Assembly (NCBI RefSeq): GCF_030124325.1
Contig: NZ_JASKLR010000006.1
Coordinates: forward strand, 267,140-305,519
Direction: 5' to 3'
From: Sinorhizobium sp. 8-89
GTDB lineage: Bacteria; Pseudomonadota; Alphaproteobacteria; Rhizobiales; Rhizobiaceae
DNA length: 38,380 nucleotides
Both the position numbers and the translations under genes were made by a program. Each line of letters opens with the position of its first letter. Position 1 is the first letter of the stretch. Under the pieces are notes generated by a model. The model ran no database searches. It was not told the DNA's origin and saw only the letters and a list, made by a program, of their open reading frames with translations. This document shows positions 17,057 through 26,900 of the stretch, in pieces.

Positions 17057-19201
17057 ATGAACATGGACATCGATCAAACATGCCGCTGCCCAACGCGGGC
17101 GCCGATCCGTTACCAAAACGCATTTCTCCTGGGTTGCACGGCACTCTTTGCTTTGACGCCTGCCCTCTCATTTGCACAGGAAGCAGGCGCTGAAGGCGGC
17201 GCAACCGTACTGGAGACGCTTGTGGTGCAAGGCGCTGGTAGCGGAAGCGTGCTCAACACGGATGACGATTCAAAATCGATCGTTGCCAGAGAAACGACCG
17301 GCGTCGGCAAGATGCCGACCGATATCCTGGTAGCGCCCGCCTCGGTTTCCGTCATTACGTCCAAGGAAATTGAAGAACGCGCCGCCGACACTGTCGAGCA
17401 AGTCGTACAATATACGGCGGGTGTGGTGACCGACTTTTATGGTTCGGACGACCGTTATGACTACTTCGACATTCGCGGCTTCACCCCGTACACGTATCGC
17501 GACGGTTTGGCCATCGGCAGGACCTTTGCAGGGGTTAGGGAAGAGCCGTATGCTTTCGAGCGCATCGAGGTCTTGAAGGGCGCCAGCTCCTCAAGCTTCG
17601 GAGCGGCGGAACCCGGCGGATCGGTAAATTATGTCACGAAAACGCCGAAGAGCGATCGTTTCGGTGAAGTCTATGGCACGGGCGACTCGTTCTCACATAA
17701 GGAACTGGGCTTCGATTTCGGTGACACCCTCACAGAGGACGACACCCTATACTACCGTTTGACCGGCAAATTCCAGCGCTCCGACGCCGAATACGATTAT
17801 TCTCAGGATGACGAGAACTTCATCATGGGCGGCCTGACGTGGCACCCCACCGACGCGACAAGCCTGACATTTGTCTTCGATCATCTCGACAAGGACGGAG
17901 TTCCTGGTAGCGGTGGTCACCCGCTCGGTACTGATTTCGACAGGGACCAGTTTTTCGGTGAACCGGACTATTACTTCAGCGAGACGAACCGCAATACCTA
18001 CAGTGTCCTGTTCGACCACGATTTCGGCAATGGTCTGAGTTTCAGTTCCAACGCCCGCTACAGCAATCTGAACGACGGGTTCGGCAGTGCCTATATCGGC
18101 AGCACACCCACCGACGGCTCAACCGTGGCGGGTCGCTATTTCTTCGGAAACGAGAAATCGACCGAACAATTCGTAATCGATGCGCATCTGGTTTACGAAA
18201 CAAGTTTCGACAATGTGGAGAGCCGCACGCTTTTCGGTGCCGATTACAATAAATACGAGTCGGACAGCGATAACTTTTATGCGCCTGCGCCTACGATCGA
18301 CTGGGAAAACCCGATCTATTCAGGCGGGCCTGGCGCGATGGCGCCTTATGCCAGCACGAACAACGACCAGCAAACCAACGCGATCTACCTGCAGCAGGAT
18401 TTGACCTTCTTCGACAAGCTGACTGTGAGCGTCGGCTTGCGCAATGACTGGCTTGATCTTAGCGAGACAAATCTCCTTGCAGGTACCACACAGGCCGGCA
18501 ACCACAGCGAATTCACGACGCGCGTCGGCGTGAGCTACAAGATTACCGAGGAGCTGGCTCCCTATGTCAGCTACGCCGAGTCGGCCGCGCCGCCTGCCGC
18601 AGGCAGCGAACCTACAACGGGAAAGCAGTATGAAGCCGGAATCAAATATCGTCCCGATGCCTTTCCGGCTTTGTTCACTGCTTCCATCTACGACCTGACG
18701 AAGGGCAACATTACAGTCTTTGATCAAGTCACCTATCTGCCGCAAACGGTCGAAAAGGTCAGACATCGTGGGTTCGAACTCGAAGCCAAGGCGGAGGTGA
18801 CGAACAATATCAGCGTGATTGCCGCCTACAGCTATATCGACTCCAAGATTGAAGAACCTGGCGGTGCCAATGATGGCAACCGCCTGATGCGTGTTCCCAA
18901 AAATGTGGCTTCGGTGTGGGGCACCTACACTTTGGAGGGCGAAGGCGCGAGGGGCGACATGATGTTCGGGCTCGGGGCTCGCTACACGGACGCGTATTAC
19001 ACTAACATCACCAACACCACATCGTCGGACAGCGCAGTCGTGTTCGATGCTGCCTTCACCTACAAGGTCCAGGAAAACACGACATTCCAGCTAAACGTCA
19101 ACAATGTGTTCGACGAGAAACACGTGGCGAGTAAGGACTCCGGCGCTGTGTATTACAATCCGGGACGCACCATCCTCGCGACGCTGCGCCAGACGTGGTG
19201 A
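17057..19201 (+). CDS. TonB-dependent siderophore receptor
   Basis: 714 residues from ATG 17057 (ATG 17063 and an earlier GTG at 17012 are alternatives; no strong ribosome site decides). A signal peptide ends near ALSFAQ|E. TonB-box-like ETLVVQG follows. The plug domain is seen in PASVSVITSKEIEERAADTVEQVVQYTAGVV, FDIRGFTPYTYRDGL, and FERIEVLKGASSSSFGAAEPGGSVNYVTKTPK. The rest is a 22-strand-type barrel ending in LRQTW with a terminal aromatic. The FhuA/FoxA-like plug sequence suggests a hydroxamate- or similar siderophore; the ligand is not certain. It is divergent from the ABC uptake operon and followed by a convergent AraC regulator. Confidence 0.93.
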   Translation: MNMDIDQTCRCPTRAPIRYQNAFLLGCTALFALTPALSFAQEAGAEGGATVLETLVVQGAGSGSVLNTDDDSKSIVARETTGVGKMPTDILVAPASVSVITSKEIEERAADTVEQVVQYTAGVVTDFYGSDDRYDYFDIRGFTPYTYRDGLAIGRTFAGVREEPYAFERIEVLKGASSSSFGAAEPGGSVNYVTKTPKSDRFGEVYGTGDSFSHKELGFDFGDTLTEDDTLYYRLTGKFQRSDAEYDYSQDDENFIMGGLTWHPTDATSLTFVFDHLDKDGVPGSGGHPLGTDFDRDQFFGEPDYYFSETNRNTYSVLFDHDFGNGLSFSSNARYSNLNDGFGSAYIGSTPTDGSTVAGRYFFGNEKSTEQFVIDAHLVYETSFDNVESRTLFGADYNKYESDSDNFYAPAPTIDWENPIYSGGPGAMAPYASTNNDQQTNAIYLQQDLTFFDKLTVSVGLRNDWLDLSETNLLAGTTQAGNHSEFTTRVGVSYKITEELAPYVSYAESAAPPAAGSEPTTGKQYEAGIKYRPDAFPALFTASIYDLTKGNITVFDQVTYLPQTVEKVRHRGFELEAKAEVTNNISVIAAYSYIDSKIEEPGGANDGNRLMRVPKNVASVWGTYTLEGEGARGDMMFGLGARYTDAYYTNITNTTSSDSAVVFDAAFTYKVQENTTFQLNVNNVFDEKHVASKDSGAVYYNPGRTILATLRQTW

Positions 19202-19211
19202 AGACAAGTCG

Positions 19212-19241
19212 TCCCGCCCGCGATCTGCCGGGCGGGATTTT
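19212..19241. terminator. Rho-independent terminator between the receptor and AraC genes
   Basis: A perfect 9-bp GC stem (19212-19220 with 19229-19237), 8-base loop and a TTTT tail directly after the receptor stop codon; it ends at the stop codon of the convergent AraC gene. Confidence 0.8.
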
Positions 19242-20140
19242 CACGATTGCCGGAGCCGCCGCATCCGCCGCCAAGCCGCCGGAGTTTCGCCGACGATCTG
19301 GCGGAAGACCTTGGTCAGGTGTGCCTGATCGGAAAATCCGAGCTGCGCGGCGATGCTGGCAACCGGAAGATCGCTTTCGCCGAGCAACTGTTTCGAAAGC
19401 TCGACACGCTTTGCGAGCTGCCATTGCAGCGGTGTGTTGCCCGTCGTTTGCTTGAAGATATTTGCAAACCAGCTTTCGGACAGGCCGACGACCGCAGCCA
19501 TGTCGGCGACAGACATACGATAATCGCCAAGCGCGTCGATATACGAGATGAGCTTGTTCATCTGTGCCTGCGTCAGCCTGCCGCCGGCCCTCTCCTCCCT
19601 TTCGGCGGGGATATCCAGGAGCCCCGCGACGATGCTGCCTATAAGGCTCTCCGCATAGACTGCATGCTTGGAAGGGTTTTTTATTTCGTCGGCCAACAGC
19701 TTCGCCAACGCGTCGATTGCCGCCACGTCTTTGAGTTCGACCGGACGGCGCAACGCCGCCTGCGCTGCGGAGTTCCCGACCGATGAAACCAGATACCGCA
19801 ACACCCGATCCTTGTGTAGGTGCAGGTTAAGGTGACTGAAGCTGTGCGTCTTTCGACTGCCGGTCCACAACGGGACACCGGCAGGGATATACACGGCGCG
19901 CGCCATGGGACGCGAATTCTTCGTCAGATCATTGTCCTGGTTCGAAATGCGAACGTTCGACGAGACGTCGTTGAAGAAAAACATGATGCGCGGATCGTCC
20001 GCGAGATAGTAGGCAGTGGCACCAGCTTGACTTTCCGCCTCCCAAAGGACGCTGACCATTCCATCGTATTGGCGCCATTGGACCGGTGCTGTGACCTGAA
20101 TGCCTTCGGTTTTCCAAGACATGGAATGCCAGAAGCTCAT
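19241..20140 (-). CDS. AraC-family transcriptional regulator
   Basis: 299 residues. The C-terminal ~100 residues carry two helix-turn-helix units typical of AraC/XylS: MSVADMAAVVGLSESWFANIFKQTTGNTPLQW and LPVASIAAQLGFSDQAHLTKVFRQIVGETPAAWRR. The N-terminal ~190 residues are an effector domain without a recognised motif. Position next to the receptor and uptake operon suggests a siderophore-responsive activator, as known for AraC proteins of rhizobial and Bordetella siderophore systems. Convergent with the receptor gene. Confidence 0.92.
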   Translation of the reverse strand: MSFWHSMSWKTEGIQVTAPVQWRQYDGMVSVLWEAESQAGATAYYLADDPRIMFFFNDVSSNVRISNQDNDLTKNSRPMARAVYIPAGVPLWTGSRKTHSFSHLNLHLHKDRVLRYLVSSVGNSAAQAALRRPVELKDVAAIDALAKLLADEIKNPSKHAVYAESLIGSIVAGLLDIPAEREERAGGRLTQAQMNKLISYIDALGDYRMSVADMAAVVGLSESWFANIFKQTTGNTPLQWQLAKRVELSKQLLGESDLPVASIAAQLGFSDQAHLTKVFRQIVGETPAAWRRMRRLRQS

Positions 20141-20458
20141 TTGTAGATCAGTGCTTCCTTTTTAAGGTGTCAAATTGTCGTTGCGAAGCATGGAACTGCA
20201 CTATCGTCTGATGCGGTCACACTTCAAGATCCGTAAGTTGACCAGTTTTCTCATATTTTTTTTGGAGTGGCAACCGCGACTCGTGCGGATGTCCGACTAA
20301 CCCGACAGAAGAACACAGCGGTCCCAGTGTCGGGCTGAATGTGCGCAGCAGGAGCCATGATGACCAGATCGTTGGCATCCCAAAACACCAGGCCTGTTGC
20401 CGAGCCAGCGCGTAACCAACGAGAACGATCCAGTCGTCTGGGGCTTTTTCCGAGCCTT
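20141..20458. other. Intergenic region between AraC and SDR genes
   Basis: 318 bases. It holds the upstream region of the AraC gene and the downstream region of the SDR gene. An 81-codon open frame on the minus strand (20217-20462) has no ribosome site or family resemblance. I see no strong terminator or repeat. Confidence 0.4.
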
Positions 20459-21208
20459 TCAAGCCAAGGTCATGCCGCCGTCGGCATGAAGTTCGACCCC
20501 GTTTACGAAGCTGCCCGCGTCGGAGGCGAGGAAGAGCGCGGCGTGCGCCAGCTCCTCCGGCCGTCCCATTCGCCCTGCCGGGATGAGCGACGCCATGTGA
20601 TCCTCGAATGCAGGGCGTTCGGCCTCCGATACGCCGAGCTTACCGAGGATTTCCGTCTCGACCGGCCCAGGGCTAAGGATGTTGACGCGGATGCGCCGTG
20701 CCTTGAATTCGATCGCCCAATTCTTAGCGAAGGCGGCGACCGCGGCCTTCGAGCCGGCATAGACCGTGTGGTCCGGCAATACCTTTGTCGCCGCCAGCGA
20801 ACTCATAACGATAATGCTGCCGCCATTGCGGATTAGAGGCGCGATCGTCTGGACGCCGAAGAACACGCCGCGCGTGTTGATGGCGAATTGCCGGTCGTAA
20901 TCTTCCGGTGTCACATTGTGGGACGCAGTGAGATCGATGACGCCGGCGTTGGCAATATAGATATCGAGGCCACCAAAATGGTTCTCCACCATGTCCACCA
21001 CCTCGCGGTGATGTTCGAGGTCGGCGACGTCGCCCACGATGCCAATGGCATGATGACCGATATCGCGCACCGCTTGGTCGAGGACATCCTGCCGCCGGCC
21101 GGTGATGATGACCCGCGCGCCTTCCTCGGCGAAAAGCTTGGCGGTCGCCCTGCCGATGCCGCTATTGCCACCGGTGATAACGGCGACCTTGTCTTTGAGA
21201 CGTTGCAT
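20459..21208 (-). CDS. Short-chain dehydrogenase/reductase (classical SDR)
   Basis: 249 residues. The Rossmann motif TGGNSGIG is at 13-20, NAG near position 89 (IANAGV), the catalytic Ser in IIVMSSLAA and YAGSK (Tyr-x3-Lys), then the SPGPVETEIL segment. The arginine after the first strand (TGRR) suggests NADP(H). AGGAGATAAACA precedes the ATG at 21208. It is divergent from a LysR gene across a 94-base region with two inverted repeats, so it is the likely target of that regulator. The substrate is unknown. Confidence 0.93.
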   Translation of the reverse strand: MQRLKDKVAVITGGNSGIGRATAKLFAEEGARVIITGRRQDVLDQAVRDIGHHAIGIVGDVADLEHHREVVDMVENHFGGLDIYIANAGVIDLTASHNVTPEDYDRQFAINTRGVFFGVQTIAPLIRNGGSIIVMSSLAATKVLPDHTVYAGSKAAVAAFAKNWAIEFKARRIRVNILSPGPVETEILGKLGVSEAERPAFEDHMASLIPAGRMGRPEELAHAALFLASDAGSFVNGVELHADGGMTLA

Positions 21209-21210
21209 TG

Positions 21211-21241
21211 TTTATCTCCTTTCAACTGAGCTTGAGATAAA
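21211..21241. promoter_or_regulatory. Inverted repeat TTTATCTC-N15-GAGATAAA, candidate LysR operator
   Basis: Perfect 8-base arms at 21211-21218 and 21234-21241. The left arm includes the ribosome site of the SDR gene, so part of the match is constrained by that function. Between the arms TCAA-N6-TTGA forms a smaller symmetric element. The position in a LysR/target divergent spacer supports an operator. Confidence 0.45.
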
Positions 21242-21261
21242 CGGCGGCACTCTCATTCATT

Positions 21262-21285
21262 AGATCATGGGTAGGCACATGATCT
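21262..21285. promoter_or_regulatory. Inverted repeat AGATCATG-N8-CATGATCT, candidate operator
   Basis: Perfect 8-base arms with an 8-base spacer, 17 bases before the LysR start codon at 21303. It is probably the autoregulatory site of the LysR protein or a dimeric repressor site. It argues against an earlier ATG at 21267, which would lie inside the repeat. Confidence 0.5.
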
Positions 21286-21302
21286 GTGCCGCGGAGTTGC
21301 AA

Positions 21303-22199
21303 ATGCCGAACCTGCTGAACGAGACTTCTGGATTGATGGCCTTTGTGCGAACGGTGGAGGCCGGTTCCTTCAGCGCCGCGGCACGCAATCTCGATACTAC
21401 GCCATCGGCGGTGTCGAAGAGCGTGGCGAGGCTTGAAAAGAAGATCGGCGCGCGTCTCTTCCTGCGCTCCACCCGGGCCCTGACGTTGACACAGGACGGC
21501 CAGATTTTCTTCGAGCGCGTCGCCCCGCTCTTGCGGGATCTGGATTCGAGCGACGAGGGAATCGGGTCCGATGCCGCACTCTCCGGCCGTCTGCGCGTCA
21601 GCATGCCAAGCGAGCTGGCGCCCCTGCTGCTGCCGCGGCTGTTTACAGGGTTTGCGGCCGACAATCCGAACTTACATCTCGATATCGGCCTTACCGACCG
21701 ATTCGTCGATCTGATCCGGGAGGATTATGACGTCGTGTTGCGCGCTGGCAATCCGACGCAAGGCGATTTGATCGTCCGCCATCTGGCCGACCTGCCGATG
21801 GCGATCGTCGCCTCTCCGGCTTTTCTTGAGAGCTGGGGCAATCCGGTGCCTGTCGAACATCTGGCAGCCGTGCCCTTTGCCCGCTACGTGCTCGGAGGCT
21901 TGATCCAACCTGTACGCCTGGCAGACGGGAGCAGCTTTGTGCCCGCCGGCCGCGTCGATTGCGATTCGGGCGCTGCGCTCATCCAGGCGGCACTTGCTGG
22001 ATTGGGTGCCGCCTATCTGCTGCGGTGTCTGGTGGCGAAGGAGTTGCAAGCCGGTGTGCTTGTCACGCCCGCGCCGGGGATCGCACTTCCAAAACTGCCA
22101 TTCAATGCGCTGCACGCGTTCGGCCGCACCGTGCCCTTGCGCGTCAAACTGTTCTGCGACTTCATAGCGCGTGAGGCGAGAGCCATTGAAGCGATGTGA
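21303..22199 (+). CDS. LysR-family transcriptional regulator
   Basis: 298 residues from ATG 21303 (GGAG about seven bases upstream; ATG 21267 is possible but sits in an inverted repeat). N-terminal winged HTH: MAFVRTVEAGSFSAAARNLDTTPSAVSKSVARLEKKIGARLFLRSTRALTLTQDG. The substrate-binding domain resembles the CrgA/DmlR-like group (LRVSMPSELAPLLLPRLF, LTDRFVDLIREDYDVVLRAG). Divergent from the SDR gene, which it probably controls. Confidence 0.93.
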   Translation: MPNLLNETSGLMAFVRTVEAGSFSAAARNLDTTPSAVSKSVARLEKKIGARLFLRSTRALTLTQDGQIFFERVAPLLRDLDSSDEGIGSDAALSGRLRVSMPSELAPLLLPRLFTGFAADNPNLHLDIGLTDRFVDLIREDYDVVLRAGNPTQGDLIVRHLADLPMAIVASPAFLESWGNPVPVEHLAAVPFARYVLGGLIQPVRLADGSSFVPAGRVDCDSGAALIQAALAGLGAAYLLRCLVAKELQAGVLVTPAPGIALPKLPFNALHAFGRTVPLRVKLFCDFIAREARAIEAM

Positions 22200-22249
22200 G
22201 TACAATGTATCATCGGCGACATTGGCATCCCTGGGCAGGATCGACCCCG

Positions 22250-22945
22250 TCAGACCCAGGCGCCGCCGGCCTCGCGCATGGTCATGGGCAGCGTCTCCCA
22301 AGCCCTGATCAACTCGCCGATCGACCCGGCCTCCATCTTGCGCATAACATTGGCGCGGTGCAGCTTGACCGTGACCTCGCTTATCCCGAGATCGAAGGCG
22401 ATCTGCTTGTTGAGCCGCCCCCGCGCCACTTCGCGCAGGATCTCCCGCTCGCGGTGCGTCAGCGTCTCCAGGCGTTCGATATTGCGCCTGACGACCAAGG
22501 CGTTGGCCCGTCGGGCCGCGTCCAGTTCAATACCGGCAATCACCGCATCGAGCAGCGTCTGGTCCCGCACCGGCTTGGTGAGAAAATCGACGGCGCCTGC
22601 CTTCATCGCCTGCACGGTCATCGGAATATCGCCGTGCCCGGTTAGAAAGATGATCGGCTTCGCATTGCCGCTTTCCGCCAGATGGTGCTGCAAGTGAAGG
22701 CCGCTCGCCCCCGGCATGCGCACGTCAAGGATCAGACAGCCGGGGCGGTCCAGTATGTCGGCGTCGAGCACTTCACGGGTCGAGGCGAAGCTCATGGGCT
22801 GCAGGCCCGCCGAGAGGATCAGCTCCGACAAGGCCTCGCGAACGGCTGCATCGTCATCGACGATGACGACGATGGGCTCGCTTGCGTCATTCTTCTGCTG
22901 CCGCGACAGCGGTGCTGATGTCCGGAGCGGCTGGTCAATTCGCAT
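22250..22945 (-). CDS. Two-component response regulator, FixJ/LuxR type (third in operon)
   Basis: 231 residues from ATG 22945, chosen for GGAGGG just upstream; ATG 22957 is an alternative. Receiver domain with IVVIVDDDAAVREAL, phospho-acceptor Asp in LILDVRMPGASG, the FLTGHGDIPMTVQAMKAGAVDFLTKP segment, then a LuxR-type HTH: LTHREREILREVARGRLNKQIAFDLGISEVTVKLHRANVMRKM. It overlaps or abuts the receiver-only gene. The HTH is very close to that of the first regulator (23327-23968), suggesting the two arose by duplication and may bind related sites. Confidence 0.93.
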   Translation of the reverse strand: MRIDQPLRTSAPLSRQQKNDASEPIVVIVDDDAAVREALSELILSAGLQPMSFASTREVLDADILDRPGCLILDVRMPGASGLHLQHHLAESGNAKPIIFLTGHGDIPMTVQAMKAGAVDFLTKPVRDQTLLDAVIAGIELDAARRANALVVRRNIERLETLTHREREILREVARGRLNKQIAFDLGISEVTVKLHRANVMRKMEAGSIGELIRAWETLPMTMREAGGAWV

Positions 22946-22946
22946 A

Positions 22947-23330
22947 TCACCCTCCATTTCTCGATTTCTGCAAAGCTTCCCCTATCGCAATGAGCAAGGC
23001 AGGCGCATCGAAAGGCTTGCGGAAAAAGCCGCTGATGCCCCGCGCGCGGCCCTGGTCGGCGATCTCGTGGCGGCCGGTGACCAGGAATACCGGTAGTTCC
23101 GGACGCGCCTTGTTGACAATGTCACGGAGTTCAAAGCCGTTCATGCCCGGCATGCCGATATCGGTGATCAGCAGATCCAGGTCCGACAGGCCGCGGGCGA
23201 GCAGGTGTTCGGCCGAGCGGAGACAGCAGGCCGCATATCCAGCGGATTCCAGCAGCTCCTCCAACGACTCCAGTAGCCGCGGATCGTCATCAACCACCGC
23301 GACGATCGGTCTTGTTTGCTCCATGCTCAA
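22947..23330 (-). CDS. Receiver-only response regulator
   Basis: 127 residues (ATG 23330, or 23324) consisting of one receiver domain: IVAVVDDDPRLLESLEELLESAGY, the acceptor Asp in LLITDIGMPGMNG, PVFLVTGRHEI and the conserved Lys in FFRKPF. There is no output domain, so it may act as a phosphate sink, an intermediate or an allosteric competitor between the kinase and the two DNA-binding regulators. Its start overlaps the stop of the first regulator by four bases. Confidence 0.92.
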   Translation of the reverse strand: MSMEQTRPIVAVVDDDPRLLESLEELLESAGYAACCLRSAEHLLARGLSDLDLLITDIGMPGMNGFELRDIVNKARPELPVFLVTGRHEIADQGRARGISGFFRKPFDAPALLIAIGEALQKSRNGG

Positions 23331-23968
23331 TTTCCTCCCACCCGGCGCGAATGGGTGATCGGTATCCCCAATCGCTCTGCTATGCGCACGAGGTCGGCGA
23401 GCGATGCCGCCGCCATTTTCTGCATTACATTCCTCCGATGGATTTGCAGCGTCACTTCGCTGATACCGAGTTCCGATGCCGCCTGCTTGTTAAGTAGGCC
23501 GCTGACCACGAGCGGCAGCACATCGCGTTCGCGTGGCGTCAGTTCGAGATAACGCTGTCTTAACAGGCTCAGTTCAGCCCGTTCCGATCGCTTTTTCCGA
23601 TCCTCGTAAATCGCCGTATGCACCGCGCCTATGAGGTCCGCGTCGCTGAACGGTTTGGTGAGAAAATCCACCGCACCATGCTTGATCGCCCGCACCGAGG
23701 AGGGGATGTCGCCATGGCCGGTGATGAAGACGATCGGCGGACGATCGCCCTCGGCGATCTGCCGCTGCAGTTCGAGGCCGTTGATATCGGGCAATTCAAC
23801 GTCGAGTATCAGGCAGGCAGGTAGATCCGGTTTTTCGGCGTCCACATAGTCGCCCGCCGAACCGAACGCGATGGCGCGCATGCCGTGGGTCTCCAGGAGC
23901 TCGCCGAGCGCCTCCCTGATGCGCTCGTCATCGTCGACGATGAAAACAACATGGTCATCCGTTGTCAT
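23327..23968 (-). CDS. Two-component response regulator, FixJ/LuxR type (first in operon)
   Basis: 213 residues. Receiver: VVFIVDDDERIREALGELLETHGM, Asp in LILDVELPDINGLEL, FITGHGDIPSSVRAIKHGAVDFLTKPF; DNA-binding domain: LTPRERDVLPLVVSGLLNKQAASELGISEVTLQIHRRNVMQKM. Same architecture as FixJ and TodT/StyR. Its ATG overlaps the kinase stop by ATGA, so it is the most likely direct partner of the kinase. Confidence 0.94.
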   Translation of the reverse strand: MTTDDHVVFIVDDDERIREALGELLETHGMRAIAFGSAGDYVDAEKPDLPACLILDVELPDINGLELQRQIAEGDRPPIVFITGHGDIPSSVRAIKHGAVDFLTKPFSDADLIGAVHTAIYEDRKKRSERAELSLLRQRYLELTPRERDVLPLVVSGLLNKQAASELGISEVTLQIHRRNVMQKMAAASLADLVRIAERLGIPITHSRRVGGN

Positions 23969-26900
23969 GGCGCTGCTTTCCCCACGATTGGTAAGGTGAA
24001 AATGAACCGCGCGCCATGCGGTTCATTTTTCTCGGCCCATAAACGCCCGCCATGCGCCTCGACGATCGAGCGGCAGATTGCGAGACCCATGCCCATTCCA
24101 TTCTCTTTCGTCGTGAAGAAGGGTTCGAAGATCTGATCCGGGAACTCGATGCCGTTTCCCCGGTCGCCTATTTCGGTCTGCACCTCACTGCCCACGCAAT
24201 GGGCGCGCACGGTGAGCGATTTTTCCCCTGCGACAGCCTCCATTGCCTCCATGCCATTGCGCATGACATTGACCAGGACCTGCTGGATCTGGATGCGGTC
24301 GATCGCGATAGGCGGAAGCCTGCCTTCCACGTCGCTGTCGATCCGAATGCGACGGCGCAAAGCCTCCCCTGCCACCAGATTACACGCCTCGGCGATGACG
24401 CCCGAGAGCGACAGGCTGGTCCTATTCTCCACAGATTGCTTGAACAGCGCCCGGATACGGCCGACGACTTCCGCCGCCGAGTTGGCGTCGCGGATGACCC
24501 GTTCGGTCGTGATCTTGGCGCGCGCGACATTGACGGGCTCAGCCGATAGCCAGCGGTAGCACGCATGCGAATTGGCGACGATCGCCGCCAAGGGCTGATT
24601 CACCTCATGGGCGATGGAGGCCGACAGTTCCGCGAGGCTCGCGGCCTGGCTGGCGCGCGCAAGCCGCTCCTGCGCCAAGCGTAGCTCTTCCTGCATGCGC
24701 ACTTCGCCATCGATATCCAGGCAGATGACGTTCCATTGCACGATGGTGCCGTCGTCCTTGCGCATCGGCGCGGCGCGCGTTTCGACCCAGATATATTCGC
24801 CGTCGAAGCGCCGTAGACGGTGCTTTCTGAGATAGGGTTCGCCGGTCGTCAGGCAATGGGCATATTGCTCCTTGACGCCCGCGACATCGTCGGGATGAAC
24901 CCCGGCATCGAGCGTGCCGTTCAGCCGCGATTTGGGCTTCCCATCCAGTTCCTCCAGCTCATAGCCAAGGAACTCGCGCAGTTGCTGGCTGCGATAGACT
25001 GGTTCGCCGTTCGGCGCAGCACAATCGATCATCGCCGGCAGTGTTTCCACCAGTTGCCAAAGGAAGCGTTCTCTCTCGCGCAATGCCGCCTGCGCGCGCA
25101 TCTCGTCCTCAATGTCGATCGAAGCAATGTACCATTGCACGATTGTGCCATCTGCATCGCGCAATGGTTGCGCGCGCGCCTCTATCCAGCGATAGACGCC
25201 CTGCTTGTTGCGCCGGCGAAATCGGTTCACGAAAGGCTGACCGGTCGCAAAGCCATCCGATGCCCTCTGAAACATTGTTGGAAAGTCGTCGGGGTGAGCC
25301 ACGTCTCGGGCCAGCGCATCGAAGTCCTTAATGTCCGCCGTCGGCGAACCAACGTCCTCGAGATATCGCTTGCTGGTGTAAGTCATCTTGCCTGAAGCGG
25401 TGAAGCTCAGGATATTGAAAGGCATGGCGTCGATCATTTGTTCCAATTGCCGCTTGCTGCTCTTCAGCGCTTCCTCGGCCTGCACCTGATCGTCGATGTC
25501 GATGGACACCTGATACCAGTGAACGATCGCTCCATCTTGATCGCGCAGAGGCTGCGCGCGCGCCTCTATCCAGCGATAGTTGCCATCTTTCCAACGCCGG
25601 CGATACCGCATCATGAAGGCGTCGCCAGTTTTAAGGCAGTTGGCTGACGCTCGCAGCACCTCGGGGGCATCTTCGGGATGAACCAGCTTTTGCGCCACCC
25701 GGACGGTATCTTCGAAGTTCGCCTTGGAGAGGCCGAGATCCTCCAAAGATCGCTTGTTGACGTAGGCCAGTTTGCCAGCAGGCGTCCAACTCCAGATGTG
25801 GACTGGCAAGGCGTCGACAAGCTGCGAGAGCTCCCGCTCCCGATCGCGCAAAGCCTCCTGCGCGCGCACCTCATCATCGATGTCGATGGAGATTGCATAC
25901 CATTGCAAGATCTTCCCGCCCTCGTCTCGCAGTGGTTCCGCCCGGCCATCAACCCAGCGATACACGCCGTCCGCACGGCGCATGCGATATTTCATCGAGT
26001 ATGGTTCGCCTGTGGCGACGGCATGGCGCACCGCCTGCAATAGACTGGGCGCATCATCTGGATGGACAAGAGTCTCAATGTTTGCCGCTAACTGGCTTGT
26101 GCCTGGCCTGTTCAACTGTTGCAGATCAAACCCGAAAAAATCCACCAGGCGCTTGTTGAAGAAGGTCGGCTCGCCTTCGGGCGTCAGCCGTCTGATGTGG
26201 ACTGGGACCATGTTCACGATCTGCGAGAGCTCTCGCTCTCGGTCACGCAGGGCCTCCACACTCTGGCTTAATGTCAGCAACGCGAGTTGGTGCTGCCGGG
26301 ATATGGCGGCCACGACCAGGGCCGAAAATGCCGAGATCGCCAGGAAGAGTTGCAGCATGATCTGATTGTGGCGCTGATTCTCGGCATTTCCGGCGAACTG
26401 GCTGGCGCCAGATATGGTGAAGATCGCGGTTATTAGCGCGAGGAGAGCGAGAGTAACGGCGGCGCCCTTGAACTCAAAGCGCACCGCGGCCCAAAGCAGC
26501 GGCGGCATGATGATATAGGCGAAGGGCAGGTAGCCGCCGAGCGAAAGGGCCGCGACGCCGAGAAGGATAAGTCCCACGGCACACGCTTCTATCCATCGCG
26601 CAGCCGATAGCTCGGCCTTGCGTTTCCAGTTCTGGATCACGACCAGCGCGAGCGGCGCGACGATCAGGACCCCAGTGGCATCCCCGATCCACCAGAGAGG
26701 CCAGGCCCCCAAGAAAGTTTGCGAAAATATGCCGAACCAGGCAAGCGTCGCACTTCCGACCGTCGCGCTGACCACTGGGGCAGCTCCAGCGCCCAATACG
26801 ACGAATACAAGAACTTCCCGCAAGGTTTCCAGCCGAACCGGCCGACCCAAAGTCCGGTTTACGAGCCACGCACCGACCATGGCTTCGAGCGCGTTGCCGG

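Noticed and set aside
20217..20462. 81-codon minus-strand open frame downstream of the SDR gene
   Set aside because: No ribosome site, no recognisable motif and composition unlike neighbouring genes.
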